Assembly (NCBI RefSeq): GCF_958298935.1
Contig: NC_084921.1
Location: forward strand, 47,045,001-47,109,000
DNA length: 64,000 nt
From: Phragmites australis
Taxonomy: Eukaryota; Streptophyta; Magnoliopsida; Poales; Poaceae
Direction: 5' to 3'
Position 1 is the first letter of the stretch. The number at the start of each line of letters is the position of its first letter. The position numbers were made by a program, and so were the translations under genes. Below the pieces are notes generated by a model that searched no databases, had not been told where the DNA came from, and saw only the letters and a list, made by a program, of their open reading frames with translations. Below, in pieces: positions 23,640 to 37,941 of the stretch.

Positions 23640-26024
23640 ACAGTGACGCGCAGCCTGCGCGCACCACGCTCCAGTTCTCTCACTCCAGGCTGCGTCCACA
23701 CCTCTCAGTCTCTCACCACACAGCCCGACACTCTGCACAGAGGCGCACGAGAAAACAGCTCAGTCGCGGTGAGCTCCCGGGTCTCCAGCGACGAGGAGGA
23801 GGAGGAGGAGCGAGTGGTGGCCGGCGTGGGCTCCCGCCGAGGCTCTCCGCGGCGCCTCGGCGCAATGCTGGCCTTCCCCGGGGGCAGATCGGGCTGAGTC
23901 GTGGTCCCGGCTCTCGATCGGCGTCTTCCTCGCGTGATTCTGGTCGAAGGTTGGATCTTGAGGCGGAAGGCGCAGGAGGGAGAGTGGGAGGCGGCCGTTT
24001 CTTGACTTCTGCTCGCCAAAGGTTTGGGACCCTCTCTGTTCTTGAGGCACGTTTATTCTTTTTCTGTAATCGTTTCTTTCGTGGTTCGAATTCGGTGCCG
24101 AAATTTGGAAACTCGGCTGGGTTCAGTCCCTCCTTTGGAAGATAATTTAGTTATGGGTATATGGGTTCTTGTAGATTAAGATTACTGCAATGTAGTTTGT
24201 TGCGCTCGCCCCTTCTGCAACAAATCACAGGTTGGGGTTTGATAAAATGTGAGTAGTTGGTTGCTGCTCCCAATTTTTCTTCAGAAGAGGAGAAATTGAC
24301 CTATATTTTTAGTTCCTGAAGAGTTGTGTAGTTTGAATCTTCCATTAAGTTATTAACTAAATAGCCATTCGATCATCTTCGTACTCTCTGGAGTGATTAG
24401 TTCTTGTTCTTGTCTTTCCTAGATGCGCTAATAACCCCTTTTTTATATGGAAGAAAGTTTCTACTACTGTTGTGTAAATTTTGTTTGTGTGGTTGAGGCA
24501 GTGGCAAAATGAAATTTACTGAGTTCACAATGGGTTGTACGGTCGATATGGATTTGCTTATGGCGTGCCCCATGGACACCGGCATTAATTTATCCCAGAC
24601 CCCACCTTCCCACCAAAAGTCTACAGCTCCCGTCTTTTCTCCTTTCGTTTCTTGCATTGCATCAGAGAGCTTTCGTTTTATGTCCTAGCCTTTAGTATCT
24701 GTGCCATCACTTTTGGTAAGCATTTGGTTCTTCAGAACGCAATTGCACCACTGCATCAGGTGTAGATGCAAGGTTAGGTGAGCTATAATGCGGGTACTAT
24801 GCGCTGGTACATTAGAGAGATCACCTCCATGCAAGGGACCTAGCAGTTTTCCCATTGAGAGACTTTAGCGAAACAGTTCTTGGCATTATCTGCCTCCGTT
24901 TTATTTATGATGGTTAGATATTCCTATTTCCAGTACTCGGCATTATCTAAAAAATGCCAGTGCTTGGGAACAGTGGCTAATGAAGTAATTTGTTAAGATA
25001 ATAAGGTGTGTGCTTTATAAAAAGGCGTCTCTTGACTGATGAGTGATGGCTACTTTCTGATGTACTATGGGTGGTTTGCTTTTGTCATATGCTCCTGATC
25101 CCAATCCCAACTGCCCTGTTTAAAAATAGGAAGATAAACCATGGCAGGTTAGTTTAATGGTAATCTTATGGTTGAGACTACAGGAAAAGACACTCGAGGC
25201 ATGTGTTTTTCCTCTCAGAGGGGTGCATACTGACGAGATATATGAAGTGCCCTGTATAGTATGCTCACTAGGAAGCACTTCAATCTTGTTTTTATTTTCT
25301 TTTATTCCAACAAGTGTTATGCTCTAATCATGATAACTCCAGTTGCCAAAGCGAATTATTATTGTTTATGCGGAATCATAGCATAGCTAGGTACAACTTG
25401 GGTAGCTCTCAATGCTGCCCTTAAACTCCCAAGGAAATTGCCGTATTGTACAAGCCTACAAGGTACACTGTTTGTTGTTTATTGGGGCCAATGCTGTAAC
25501 TTTATGTAATTTTAGTGTGCCAAAGTCTGGTTTAGGCCATTAGAGTTGTTTTTGTGATAGAATATATACTATTTGTTAGCTGGCCTAGGAGTCTGTCTTT
25601 AAAATGATCTAAGCTGAGGCCTTGCTTTGGAAACTATAGGTAGATGCTTCTGGCAGACTGTTAATGCAAGAAAACATCCCACCTATCCATTTTGCAGTTC
25701 TCTTTTACATTTTTTTAATTTTAATTTATTATTTTCTACAGCATCATCAAGATAGTGTGGAAGAATTTCTCCTCTCATCTTTCCTCAAGATCTCTTGAGC
25801 ATATGTTTTTCTTATTAGGAAGTTAGTGATGAAAGTATATCTAAGGGCAACAGTTTATGCGTCATGCTTTATCCTCAACTCCTCTTTATGAATTATGACC
25901 TTGATTTTTTGTGCCGTTTTTGCTAACCTCTGTTTTTTTTTCTCTGCTGCTAGAGGAGTGATGTGTTGATGGGAAAGCTTGTATAATTGTGCTGAATCCA
26001 ATTCTCTTCCAGCAAGTCTCAACC
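23640..26024 (+). promoter_or_regulatory. Probable 5' leader exon and long leader intron of the receptor pseudokinase gene
   Basis: A CT- and GC-rich block at 23640-24030 looks like a transcribed leader. About 1.9 kb of T-rich, non-coding DNA follows and ends in a plausible acceptor (TGCTGCTAG at about 25952). The ATG comes 70 bp later. Long leader introns are common in this kinase family. The donor was not fixed with certainty, and nothing else is recognised in the stretch. Confidence 0.45.
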
Positions 26025-28737
26025 ATGCAACATCTTACAGTTATAGCTTTTGTGGCTATCTCCTTCCTCTTCGCAAGCATGCCTCATGCTAAAAGTGCTG
26101 ATCTAAACTCTGACAAGCAGGCTCTTCTTGCATTTGCCGCATCACTGCCTCATGGCAGAAAGCTCAATTGGAGCTCCACCACTCCTGTCTGCTCTTCTTG
26201 GGTGGGGGTGACATGCACACCAGATAAGAGCCGCGTACACACACTACGCCTACCTGCTGTAGGACTCTTTGGTCCAATACCCTCGGACACTCTTGGAAAA
26301 CTTGATGCCCTGGAGGTGTTGAGCCTTCGGTCCAATCGCCTTACTGTTGACCTCCCTCCTGATGTAGGATCTATTCCTGCCCTCCACTCCCTCTACCTTC
26401 AGCATAATAACCTATCTGGAATCATACCAACTTCACTCTCTTCCAGTTTAACATTCCTGGACCTATCATACAACACTTTTGATGGAGAAATTCCATTAAA
26501 AGTGCAAAATCTCACTCAACTTACTGCGTTGCTTCTCCAGAACAACTCACTTTCTGGACCCATCCCTGATCTCCAACTCCCCAAATTGAGACATTTGAAT
26601 TTGAGCAACAATAACCTTAGTGGGCCCATCCCGCCTTCCCTGCAGAAATTCCCAGCAAGTTCCTTCTTGGGGAATGCTTTTCTCTGTGGGTTTCCATTGG
26701 AATCATGTTCTGGAACCGCACCTTCTCCTTCTCCAGTATCACCACAATCACCCAGCAAGACCAAGAAGAGCTTCTGGAAAAAGATCAGCACAGGTGTGAT
26801 AATTGCAATTGCTGCTGGAGGAGGGGTATTGTTGCTTATTTTGATTTTTGTGCTCTTGATATGTATTTTCAAGAGAACGAAACGCACTGAACCTACCACA
26901 GCTTCATCCAAAGGAAAATCTGTTGCAGCCGGTAGGGCAGAAAACCCTAAGGAAGACTACAGCAGTGGTGTTCAGGAAGCAGAGAGGAATAAGTTGGTTT
27001 TCTTCGAGGGCAGTTCGTATAATTTTGACTTGGAGGATTTGCTGAGAGCTTCTGCTGAAGTTCTTGGAAAAGGAAGTTATGGAACCACCTACAAAGCTGT
27101 TCTTGAGGATGGCACCACAGTTGTGGTCAAGAGATTGAAGGAAGTGGTGATGGGCAAGGACTTCGAACAGCAGATGGAGATAATTGGCAGGGTTGGCCAA
27201 CACCAAAATGTTGTTCCGTTGCGTGCTTACTACTACTCCAAGGATGAGAAGCTATTGGTGTATGACTATGTCCAGTCTGGTAGCCTTGCTGCTGTTTTGC
27301 ACGGTATGCTCTTTATGTTGCCTCTTTGAACTATTGATGATCTTATTACAAGTTAGCACTTATTTCTCTTCTAACCTGTTCAACACTGTCCTCAGTGTTG
27401 AATCCAGGAAATTGGCTAATTCAGTATTGACTAATATGTGCACCAGTTCAAGGTCATTAAAGCCATAGCAGAAAATCACGAAACTGAAACTATAAATTTA
27501 ATTTTACTGTTATGCAATGAATCAGAATGCTAATAGTGGGTGCGGGACAACACTAATTATTTCTTGTGAACCTCTGTATTCTGTCGTTTCTCTTGAAGTT
27601 TAATACTTTAATTAAAAAACTAGGTGATTCCCTCAGTATCTATCAATTAGCCATTAGGAACTAGCTCTGTAGATATGTGAATTTATTTGGCCTCCATCAT
27701 CTTCCAAACTTTTGCATTTTTTCTTAGTAAGATAGGGTAACCTGATGTCAACCTCTACCTTTATTTGAGACACAGCACACTGATCTATTTGTTACATATT
27801 AGTGTCATAGTTTGTGTTTTCTCCTTGTGAGGTCATATAGAGAACTACTGAATCATGTAAACTCCTCACCATTTGCCCTAGTTATTCTCCTTTTACCTTT
27901 TTTTTTTTCTGAACCATGGGTTAGAAAACGCATGGCATTAGCACTTAATGTAATCATCTCAATGTGATTCAAGCATTTAATATTGTGCTGTGATGTGCGC
28001 TACCTTATGCCAGAAGCATCAATATTGGTTGATGAGAGTGTGTATAGTTTGTGTCGACTGTTGAAATGAAATGACACGTTTGTGGTTCATTGTAACTACT
28101 TTCAGGGAATAAAGCTGCTGGAAGAGCTCCATTGGACTGGGAGACAAGAGTAAAGATATCTCTTGATGCAGCTCGTGGTATTGCTCATCTTCATGCTGAG
28201 GGAGGTGGGAAGTTCATCCATGGCAACATCAAAGCATCGAACATCCTTCTATCACAGAACCTCGATGGTTGTGTCTCTGAGTTTGGCTTGGCACAACTCA
28301 TGACCATTCCACAGACTCCCGCACGGCTTGTTGGGTACCGTGCACCAGAAGTCCTTGAGACTAAGAAGTCAACTCAGAAATCTGATGTCTACAGCTTTGG
28401 TGTTTTGCTCCTGGAAATGCTAACTGGAAAAGCCCCTCTCAGATCTCCGGGACGCGAGGATTCTATCGAGCACCTTCCAAGATGGGTGCAGTCTGTGGTT
28501 CGAGAAGAATGGACCGCTGAGGTCTTCGATGTGGAGTTGTTAAGGCATCCCAACATCGAGGATGAGATGGTTCAGATGCTCCAGGTTGCAATGGCGTGCG
28601 TCGGCATTGTCCCTGATCAGCGGCCGAAAATGGAGGAGGTGATCAGGAGGATTATGGAGATCCGGAACTCCTACTCGTCAGGGACAAGGACGCCCCTGGA
28701 GGAGCAGCCGAAGGATGAGACTGTCCAAGCGCCATGA
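26025..28737 (+). CDS. Leucine-rich-repeat receptor-like pseudokinase (At5g58300-like; 636 aa)
   Basis: Two exons, 26025-27303 and 28106-28737, join in frame at LHG/NKAAG. Domain order: signal peptide (~1-25), LRRNT_2 cap with CSSWVGVTC (~28-64), about five LRRs (~70-210), a CGFPLESC cap, a Pro/Ser stem, a transmembrane segment (~257-282), a basic stop-transfer, then a kinase-like domain (~345-610). The glycine loop GKGSYGTTY (348-356) and VVVK lysine (K369) are kept. The catalytic loop reads HGN (465-467) instead of HRD and the DFG motif reads EFG (485-487), so phosphotransfer is not expected. This is the normal state of LRR-III 'probable inactive' receptor kinases, which signal as co-receptors or scaffolds at the plasma membrane. 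The first ATG giving a good signal peptide was chosen. Confidence 0.93.
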
Positions 28738-29767
28738 GAAAACAGGATAGTTTAGCATCGGTAGCTAGGTTGCATAGTTACTTATAGAGATTCAGCAAAG
28801 TTGATAACCGCCTGCCTACCGCAGTTTCTGTTGATTCCAGGTCGTTTTCAGTAATTTTTTTGTGCATTCTTAACGCTAGTGATCTGATAATCCCAGCGAT
28901 TGTTTAGCTTGAGTTTAATCAGTACCTCTTCTGATTTTCAAAGGGTGATGTTCCGTATTTGACAGAATGTCTGAAGCGTGATCAATGAACCGAATTTTCC
29001 TTGTGCCACTCATCATAATCAGAGAGTTAGCCGTGCTCTGTGTGAATGTGGACGTGATGCCTCTTTCCTCTGCTCATTTGTCCAGAGGATTTTTGGCTCG
29101 TAGCTGCTAGAAAAGATCACACCAAACAAAGTTATTGCCTTATTGCGTAGAGGGTGGCAAGTAGCAACAGCTTGCAGCTGGATGTACCGTAGCTCCTAGA
29201 GTTACCTGGTGGTCAGAGGTGCATGTGTTGGCCCTCGAGATAGCTTCCAACAACTTGAGTACATGACGGGGGAAAGCGATTCGTCATGGCGACCCGGCGG
29301 CTGCAGCACCTCTCAACTACTGAAAACGCCGTGGCCCGTGGGCAGCAGGACGGCCGCTGCATCGAGGCGCATACATCTGCCGGCCGTGCCCGGCACGTGT
29401 TGCCTCGTCCGTCCGCTGCGCAGGGGGGACGCGAGCGCGCGCGCGCAGACACACACCTCGAGTTGCCGTCATTTGCCGCCCCCACCCAGCCGGCCACCGA
29501 TTCGGCGGCGGCGTCGCCTGGGCCAGCCCCACGAGTCATGACGCGCCGCGTGATTGCGGTCGCAGGAAGGCTGCAGCGGCGTGCGCCTCCACGTCCACGA
29601 GGCGTGCTTGGTTGGGGTTGGGGGCAGTCGTGACGGCATTGATGCGCGGGGTCGCAATTTCACGTGGCGATCGGCGTTGGACGCCGTGCGCGCCTGGCGA
29701 AGGGCAAGGAGATCCGGCTCTTCTTTCTAACACCCTACTAAAATAAAAGCCGGTTTGACAGTGTTCC
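28738..29767. other. 3' untranslated region, then GC-rich intergenic DNA
   Basis: The first 300-400 bp are T-rich and probably 3' UTR. 29210-29720 is GC-rich and open in several frames on both strands, but shows no domain, no conserved motif and no splice pattern. No gene is called. Confidence 0.45.
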
Positions 29768-29774
29768 TGCTCAT

Positions 29775-31294
29775 AGGAATGACAATTAGATATGTGATTT
29801 TGGATATCTATGAGTTCTGTATCTTACGGGTCTAGGATCGGATTTTACTTTTCACTCATAGGTCCGTCGGGTCGGATCGTGTTTAGATTTTATTTTTTAT
29901 CTGTGGATGTCCAACTATTCGCCCGAAACACTAGTTATAGCCTAGTTAGTCTAGTCAGCCAGTAGCACGCAGCGTATGCCTAGATGGACTAGCCTAAGAC
30001 AGTAACCCGAACATCAATCCATCATCTGACTCCTCAGTCTGTCAGCCACCGCCAAGTGTTCATGCCACCCGTTGCCTCGTGACTCACGTCGCTGCCATCG
30101 CCACCGTTAACTTGCCTCTCGCCACGCTGCCGTCGCCTACCATCACCTCGCCTCGCGCCTATTGCCCACGTCGCCGTCGCCTTGCCTCGCGGCTACCAGG
30201 CGCCCATGCCCACGCCGCCACGCACCCACGCCCCTATGTTGTGTCGATCGGCTAAAACCCTACAGGCATCAGACGATAGGGAAGAAAACGGATAGGTACG
30301 GTCGGAAAAACTCTCTAATCGTTTTTATTTTTGTATTTTCTCTATCAGACGAAAAAAAAAACGGGATAGTGAGAACGGAAAAAAACAAAAACGATCGGAC
30401 ATAATCGGATGGTCGAAAACAAACCAATCCAATCGAGAAAATGCCGATATCGATCAGAATTCGAAAACACAAAATTGAAATACCGACCTACAGAACCACG
30501 AAGACATATCAACATATATAAGTTTAACATTATCTTCAAATAACATTGAATTAATAAGTTTAATGAACTAATCCAATCAGTAAGTCGCATTACAGTAAAA
30601 AAAATGTCATGATTTTTCAATTCACATGACATATTATTTTTTATCAATATTTGATTCAAACAATACAAGATACAAAGATAAACAACATAAGCCTTAGAAC
30701 CGAGCAGTAGTTCGGTTGGTTCGCTCTCAGTGGCAGACTGACAGGGACGACCAGTCGTGGGTTCGATCCCTAGGATCAACCCACGAGCCTCATCGGGATT
30801 TTTCCTTAATATTTAGGGGTATGCACACACGTACCCGTTTAGCGAGAATATATCTGTAACGTGTATACTTAGGACATGCACGCATGTACGTGTGTTAGGC
30901 ATGAGTGTGATGTAAGTGGGTTATGTACGTCATGTTTTGTACCCCTCTAAATAAGAACCACATAAATCTTAACTCAATAATCGAGCATATAATAAACATA
31001 AGTGATAAGTCTCAACTAAAGACATAAGTGAGTGTAGGGTGACAATAGATGAAAATGATTGGGAAAATCCTTACTATTTTCACTTTCATATTTTTTCAGC
31101 TGGACGGAAACGAAAACAGGATAGATGGAAACGGAAAAAAATAAAAACGAACTGAAAAAACAGGTACGGCACCGGGACGGAACTCCCGTTCCGTTTTCAT
31201 CTTTTCAGGCTGAAGTCGTATTGATACTAATAGTTCTAAGTTAGATGTGATTTTGCTCCATCCGAACTTAGATTCAAGCCGTTGCCATTCCTAT
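29775..31294. mobile_element. hAT-like non-autonomous element, about 1.5 kb, with a nested SINE
   Basis: The left end AGGAATGACAATTAG and the reverse complement of the right end (TAGGAATGGCAACGG) form imperfect inverted repeats. TGCTCAT flanks both sides (29768-29774 and 31295-31301). Inside, blocks such as AAAACGGATAGG, AAAAACGATCGGA and ACGGAAAAAA recur near both ends in opposite orientations. There is no transposase ORF. The SINE at 30697-30959 is inserted in it. Confidence 0.6.
30697..30959 (+). mobile_element. tRNA-derived SINE
   Basis: The head has a tRNA-like A box TAGTTCGGTTGG and a B box GGTTCGATCCC. The body follows with CATCGGGATTTTTCC, similar in layout to the SINE at 12024-12356. 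The flanks ACATAAGCCTTA (30685-30696) and ACATAAATCTTA (30960-30971) match at 10 of 12 positions, consistent with an older target duplication. It is nested in the hAT-like element around it. Confidence 0.75.
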
Positions 31295-31724
31295 TGCTCA
31301 TTTTGCATGTAAAATACCATCATAATCATCTTTTTTAAGAAACAAAATAAGCCAACTTGTCAAACGATTTTACAAACTGATACATAGGAATTAGAACAAG
31401 CATGTATACACTGATCAACAAAATCAACTCTAATAAGAAAAAAAACAGATCCTGACATGCATGAAAATATGGTGGCACATCAACAGATTTAGGCATGAAC
31501 TTGCGGCGTCGGTGGGATCTGCCGGAAAGGAGGAGAACGGCATCGGACCCAAGATCATCTCTTGCTAAAAACTCAAATATGTTCGGATAGAATGGACCTT
31601 GCTTAATTCCACGTCACGCTCCGCTTCTTAGGAGGCCCACACCTAATGAAAAATAAAGAAACAAATAAAATTTGGATGCACTTGTGTAAATACGAAAGAT
31701 ATGTATACGTTGTTTATCGTATTA

Positions 31725-31902
31725 TTTTCTCCGGTCATAAATACTCGTCGTTTAAAAAAATTGCTTACATTTTTAAAACTTTTGACTAACAATATCCCAA
31801 ATTTAATAAATTTAATAAATATATTTTAATAAAAATAGTAGTCTAAATTATGTATTAAAGATGTGTCTTATCTAAAATACATGTATTTATAATGGGAGAG
31901 AG
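31725..31902. mobile_element. Stowaway-type (Mariner) MITE
   Basis: The ends resemble the canonical CTCCCTCCGTCCCAAAATA terminus: TTCTCCGGTCATAAATACT on the left, and CATGTATTTATAATGGGAGAGAG on the right as its inverted partner. TA flanks both sides. The interior is AT-rich and non-coding. Confidence 0.6.
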
Positions 31903-31975
31903 TAACTTGAAAACACACCATTTTTTGCAGGAAATTCTTCGTTCCCAAAAATACAAGCCAACATTACATATGGTA

Positions 31976-32470
31976 TCTATTACATATATTAAAAGCCCCA
32001 AAACTAAAACAATTCTGATTAAATTACTGTAGGTATTGTTCATGTAAGTCTCACGTGTGTACATATACACATATATATACGTGAGCATATGTGTATGTAT
32101 ATATATGCATACATATACATATCTGTATATATATACGTATACATAATTTTTTTTGCAAATTCCCGAAAAATAGCGAAAGGAATAATAGTTATATTGATAA
32201 ATCTGCTGAAATAATCTAAAATGCATAGAAAAATATTTAAAACTCAAAAAATATAAAACAAATTTATTTAGGTTTCTATTATTGTCATCTACATGTTAAA
32301 ATTATGTGCATACATGAAAGTATCACTATTTTCCCTACAATTAAATGAATGTGTTAAATATTGATAAATTCATAAATAAATATTGAGATATCTAAAAATA
32401 GTGAATTTAATTTTTTACTTTTATTTTGTTATACTTTGTGGAAAAAAACCGACGCGCGCCAATCCGCCGG
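31976..32470 (+). mobile_element. Second non-autonomous Helitron-like element
   Basis: It starts TCTATTACATATATTAAAAG after an A, the typical grass Helitron 5' end. It shares about 270 bp with the element at 13888-14468 (from AGCGAAAGGAATAATAG through AAATATTGAGATAT) in the same orientation, with the same AT-microsatellite left half. The expected CTAG end has changed to CCGG at 32467-32470, so the 3' edge is set by homology. It touches the leader of the ubiquitin-conjugating enzyme gene. Confidence 0.65.
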
Positions 32471-33381
32471 GTATTCCCGAACTGCCCCCGCCCGACCCAC
32501 CTTTGCATATCCGGTTCACCACTCACCAACCGAGGCCGAAAACCACCACCATTCCTTCCCCAACTCCGCAGGCTCTTCTCCGCCCTCCGCGCCGGACGCG
32601 CTTCGATCCAGATCCAGGTAGCCCTTCCGCCGCAACTACGATTCCCTCTCTTCTTTCGTAGGCGTCCTCGTTGTCCCCGCCCCGCCTGGACCGGCGTGGA
32701 TTGGAGATCCATCCCGGACTGGAGTCGATTCCTTGTTTTGTTTGGTTAGGAGGCACTAGATTGTTTGGGCGGATCGATTGTTTGATCCTGTAGAATATTT
32801 TTCTGTGTTGTGAGCCCTGAAATTCCAATGTTCGTGTCTGCGATTGGTACGTTCAGTTTGTTGCGGATTTGTATGCTGCCTGGTGGATTGCTAATATCGG
32901 TTAATTTTCCGAAAATTTTGTGGGGTTTAACTAGACTTGCACGCCTCACGTTAAGTCGGCCCTAGGTTTAGCAGCGTGAGGGGTTGATCTGACGTCCACA
33001 GGTTGTCGTGCGCGTATATTGCCATATTGGTTCATGCTATCATAATTCATACAATATATAAGTTCAAAACTGGTAGCCTTATCGGTCTAATTGATGCCTG
33101 ATAGATGGCTTTTGTGCTTTTATTTGACGAGGGACAGGTTCTGGTTAGATATTGTGGATCCACATAAGTTGAAGTGTTAGCGTCTGGATTACTTAGGATG
33201 AGGCAGTGGCCGAGCCTATACTCGTAAAAAAAGTGCCTGCTGCTTTGCTCTTTTTATTACACATGCTGCCAGTTTATTTGATATATGCATTAGTAGCCTG
33301 AAACTTGTTTTAAACTCTTGAATTTATCATTTAGAACTAACTACTTACAATATGCAAATGTGATGAAAGCAGGGGCTTATC
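32471..33381 (+). promoter_or_regulatory. 5' leader exon and leader intron of the E2 gene
   Basis: A CT-rich leader (about 32480-32617) ends at a donor AG/GTAGCC. A ~755-bp intron closes at AAAGCAG (33372), and nine leader bases precede the ATG at 33382. Leader introns in this position are usual for plant ubiquitin-pathway genes and often raise expression; that effect is inferred here. Confidence 0.6.
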
Positions 33382-35433
<2,052 letters not shown>

Positions 35434-36068
35434 AAACAAGCCCCGTATTCACTACTTAAATGCAGACGATTGTGGTGTTGTCCCAAGAAATTATTTCTGG
35501 GCCGTTATGTTCTTCCATCCCTTGTGGTTCGTCAGTCTATCATCACCGCTATGAGATGACTTGTGCTTCCTGTGATAACTTTGCTAGTGATGTTATTTGG
35601 TAAATGATTCTCATTGAAGATATCTGTCCCGTGCCCACGTTGTGTGCAAGAGCGCCTCGTTTGAACTTCTTATCTTTTTTTGGGTTGCTGTTATGCGGAA
35701 GTTGCTGGCACTTCCTCCGGTCACATACTTTTGGTCACAAATGTTTTGAAAAAACATTTTGGTTAATGCAGGGTCTCCAAAGCGTATCTTTAATCACTCT
35801 TTTCTATTACAATACATTCCATATTTTGCTATTCGGTTAACGTTAAGGATTTCTATTTCTGTTAAGGGGCTCGACTCGCTGTCCGTCTATGGGCTGCTCT
35901 TCTCCTTCCGCGCGCTGCATCGTTAATGGCCCGACTGCTGACTTTTTTTTTTGTCGTGGCCTGGTTCACCTCCGATTGCGCGTTGGGCCGTGAGCTAAGC
36001 CTGCTTTGAATATTTAGCCCACGCACGGAAAAATAAAAATAAAATAATTGAGCACTTGGCTAAAACAA
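35434..36068. other. 3' untranslated region of the E2 gene and intergenic DNA
   Basis: The first 200-400 bp are probably 3' UTR. The rest shows no gene. Confidence 0.45.
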
Positions 36069-36530
36069 TATTGAAAGGTTTTTGAAACTATTGACAGGTT
36101 CAAAAAATTGTTGAACTAGGTTTAAAAAATTATTGAACTAGGTCTAAAAAATTGTTGAACTAGACTTCAAAAGTTGCTAACATGTTCCAGAAATTGTTGA
36201 ACTAGGTCTCAACATTTGTTGGCATGTTTTAGAAACTGTTGCACTAGATTTAAATTTTTTTAACTAGGTTTAAAAAATTGCTGAACTAAGTATCAATGTT
36301 TGTTGGCATGTTTCATATATTGTTGAACTAGATTTAATTTTTTAACTAGGTTTTAAAAATTGTTGAACTAGGTCTCAAATTTGTTGGCACGTTTTAGAAA
36401 TTGTTGAACTAGGTTTAAAAAATTGTTGAACTAGGTTTTGGAAACTGTTGATAGATTTAAGAGATTGTTGAACAAGGTTTTGCAATTGCTGTCATGTTTT
36501 TACAATTGATGAACCAAGTTTAAAAACAGC
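36069..36530. repeat. Direct-repeat array of a TTGTTGAACTAGGTTT unit
   Basis: About a dozen degenerate copies of a ~30-bp unit (AAAAATTGTTGAACTAGGTYT), some alternating with a TTGTTGGCATGTTTTAGAAA variant, run from about 36069 to 36530. It is AT-rich and non-coding, and possibly internal to an undefined element between 35870 and 36590 (GGCCCG-type words occur on both sides). Confidence 0.7.
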
Positions 36531-36668
36531 AGCACAAAGAAGGAAGCCCAGTTGGCATTTTCCTCCTGGCCCGCATCAAACTTAATGGTATTGTATTATA
36601 CCTGTCCAATACACCTACGCAATATCATATTATGATAAAACAACTATGATCCACTTAGGAGCAACGCC

Positions 36669-36742
36669 GGCCTATTAGCTCAGTTGGTTAGAGCGTCGTG
36701 CTAATAACGCGAAGGTCGCAGGTTCGAGACCTGCATGGGCCA
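36669..36742 (+). tRNA. tRNA-Ile (anticodon AAT)
   Basis: A complete 74-base cloverleaf. The acceptor stem GGCCTAT/ATGGGCC has one T-G wobble, the D arm is AGCTCAGTTGGTTAGAGC, the anticodon stem is TCGTG/CGCGA with loop CTAATAA (anticodon AAT), and the T arm is GCAGG TTCGAGA CCTGC, with discriminator A. The internal A and B boxes are intact. A T7 run directly after base 742 serves as the RNA polymerase III terminator. There is no intron and CCA is not encoded, as expected for a nuclear gene. Confidence 0.96.
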
Positions 36743-36868
36743 TTTTTTTGAATTTTTTTGCCTGATCGGTACAGTGCGTTAAGCCAGAGGAGATGTGCAT
36801 TTTCAGCTAACGCTGTTTTTTCCTTTCCTTTTGACAAACTTACCCTGCTTTTTTTTATAATTTCTTAT

Positions 36869-37405
36869 TGACAATGTATTCGAAAAATAATAGTGTTATC
36901 TTTGTGAATAAGAGATCGAACATAAAGCGAGACACACATGATGTATATAGGTTCCGGTGGATGGTTATGTATATGTATTTACTCAAGTACGAGCAATATG
37001 AGCAACCTATTACAATAAGTAGATTAGATCTAAGTCTAACATAAGGCTAATATCATTGAGTTTTTTTTTAAGGTTCTGATGCTTGCCTTGAGTAGCCGAA
37101 AAAAAAGAACTCCTCTCCGGGGGATTTGGGTCCTCGCCTTATATAAGGGTGATGTACCGTATCTTATCCATCCGTAATCTATAGGGAGCTCTTGTCGTTC
37201 AAGTAGATAAATCTATTATAGATACTAGTCTTCTTGAGTTAGATAAACAATCGAAGCCTTTCTAGTGTACACCTTCTAGATTTCGGAGTATCAAGTATCG
37301 TAGATTCAGTTCTGTAATATCCGCAGTTGTCAAATATGCATATAGCACGCCCATCCGTATATGATACACTTATTATGTGTATACCATATAGTTAAATATT
37401 CAACA
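36869..37405 (-). repeat. 3' LTR (left copy) of the Ty3/gypsy element
   Basis: Aligns along its whole length with 46763-47336, sharing TAAGAGATCGA-, AACCTATTACAA-, GATGCTTG-, TTATATAAG- and CACCTTCTAGATTT-type blocks in the same order. A TTATATAAGG box near 37140 is the likely promoter or polyadenylation region. It starts 126 bp after the end of the tRNA-Ile gene. Confidence 0.85.
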
Positions 37406-37941
37406 GTAGTTCCCTAACTCTAACTCAACAGGGAGGATTTTTGCAAGCGCATACTCGAGTACCGCCAAGTTCAAGCTTGGTCGAGTAAGGTTTATCGAAC
37501 TTTCGAAAGAATTGAATAAGGAGAGGCTCGATTCTGAGTATCGAGTGGAAACACTTTTGGTCGAGTGCCCTGTTATTATCCATACTCGAGACTTAATAAG
37601 GACCAGTAATATTTACTTCTCGAAATCCGTCTCTGAGTAGAGTTAAAAAAACATTTCAAAATTTGAAACGACGTGTATAGGAACCAGAATGCATACGAGC
37701 ATGCAAAGATTTGCACGACGCTATCATCCTGCTTTTCACGTCGATCGAAGTGCCACAATTTTTATCCGAAGCGAAAGCAATTTTCGAGTCTCATTTTGTG
37801 GCATGGCCTATTTAATTATCTCACGGGAGAACTTCACCGTCATTGTGTTAGCATCGTTGCCTCCTCTTTAGTCTCGCCCTTCGAATTCATCCACCATTAT
37901 TTGCCTTCTACTCAAAGACTTCATCTTTCACTTTGGATCTT

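Noticed and set aside
23621..24145. 174-codon frame upstream of the receptor gene
   Set aside because: Composition and position fit an untranslated leader; the translation is low-complexity.
25989..26024. Extension of the receptor frame upstream of its ATG
   Set aside because: It would need a GTG start and would place non-signal residues before a good signal peptide.
29209..29633. Overlapping open frames on both strands
   Set aside because: GC-rich DNA with no domain or conserved motif, and several frames equally open.
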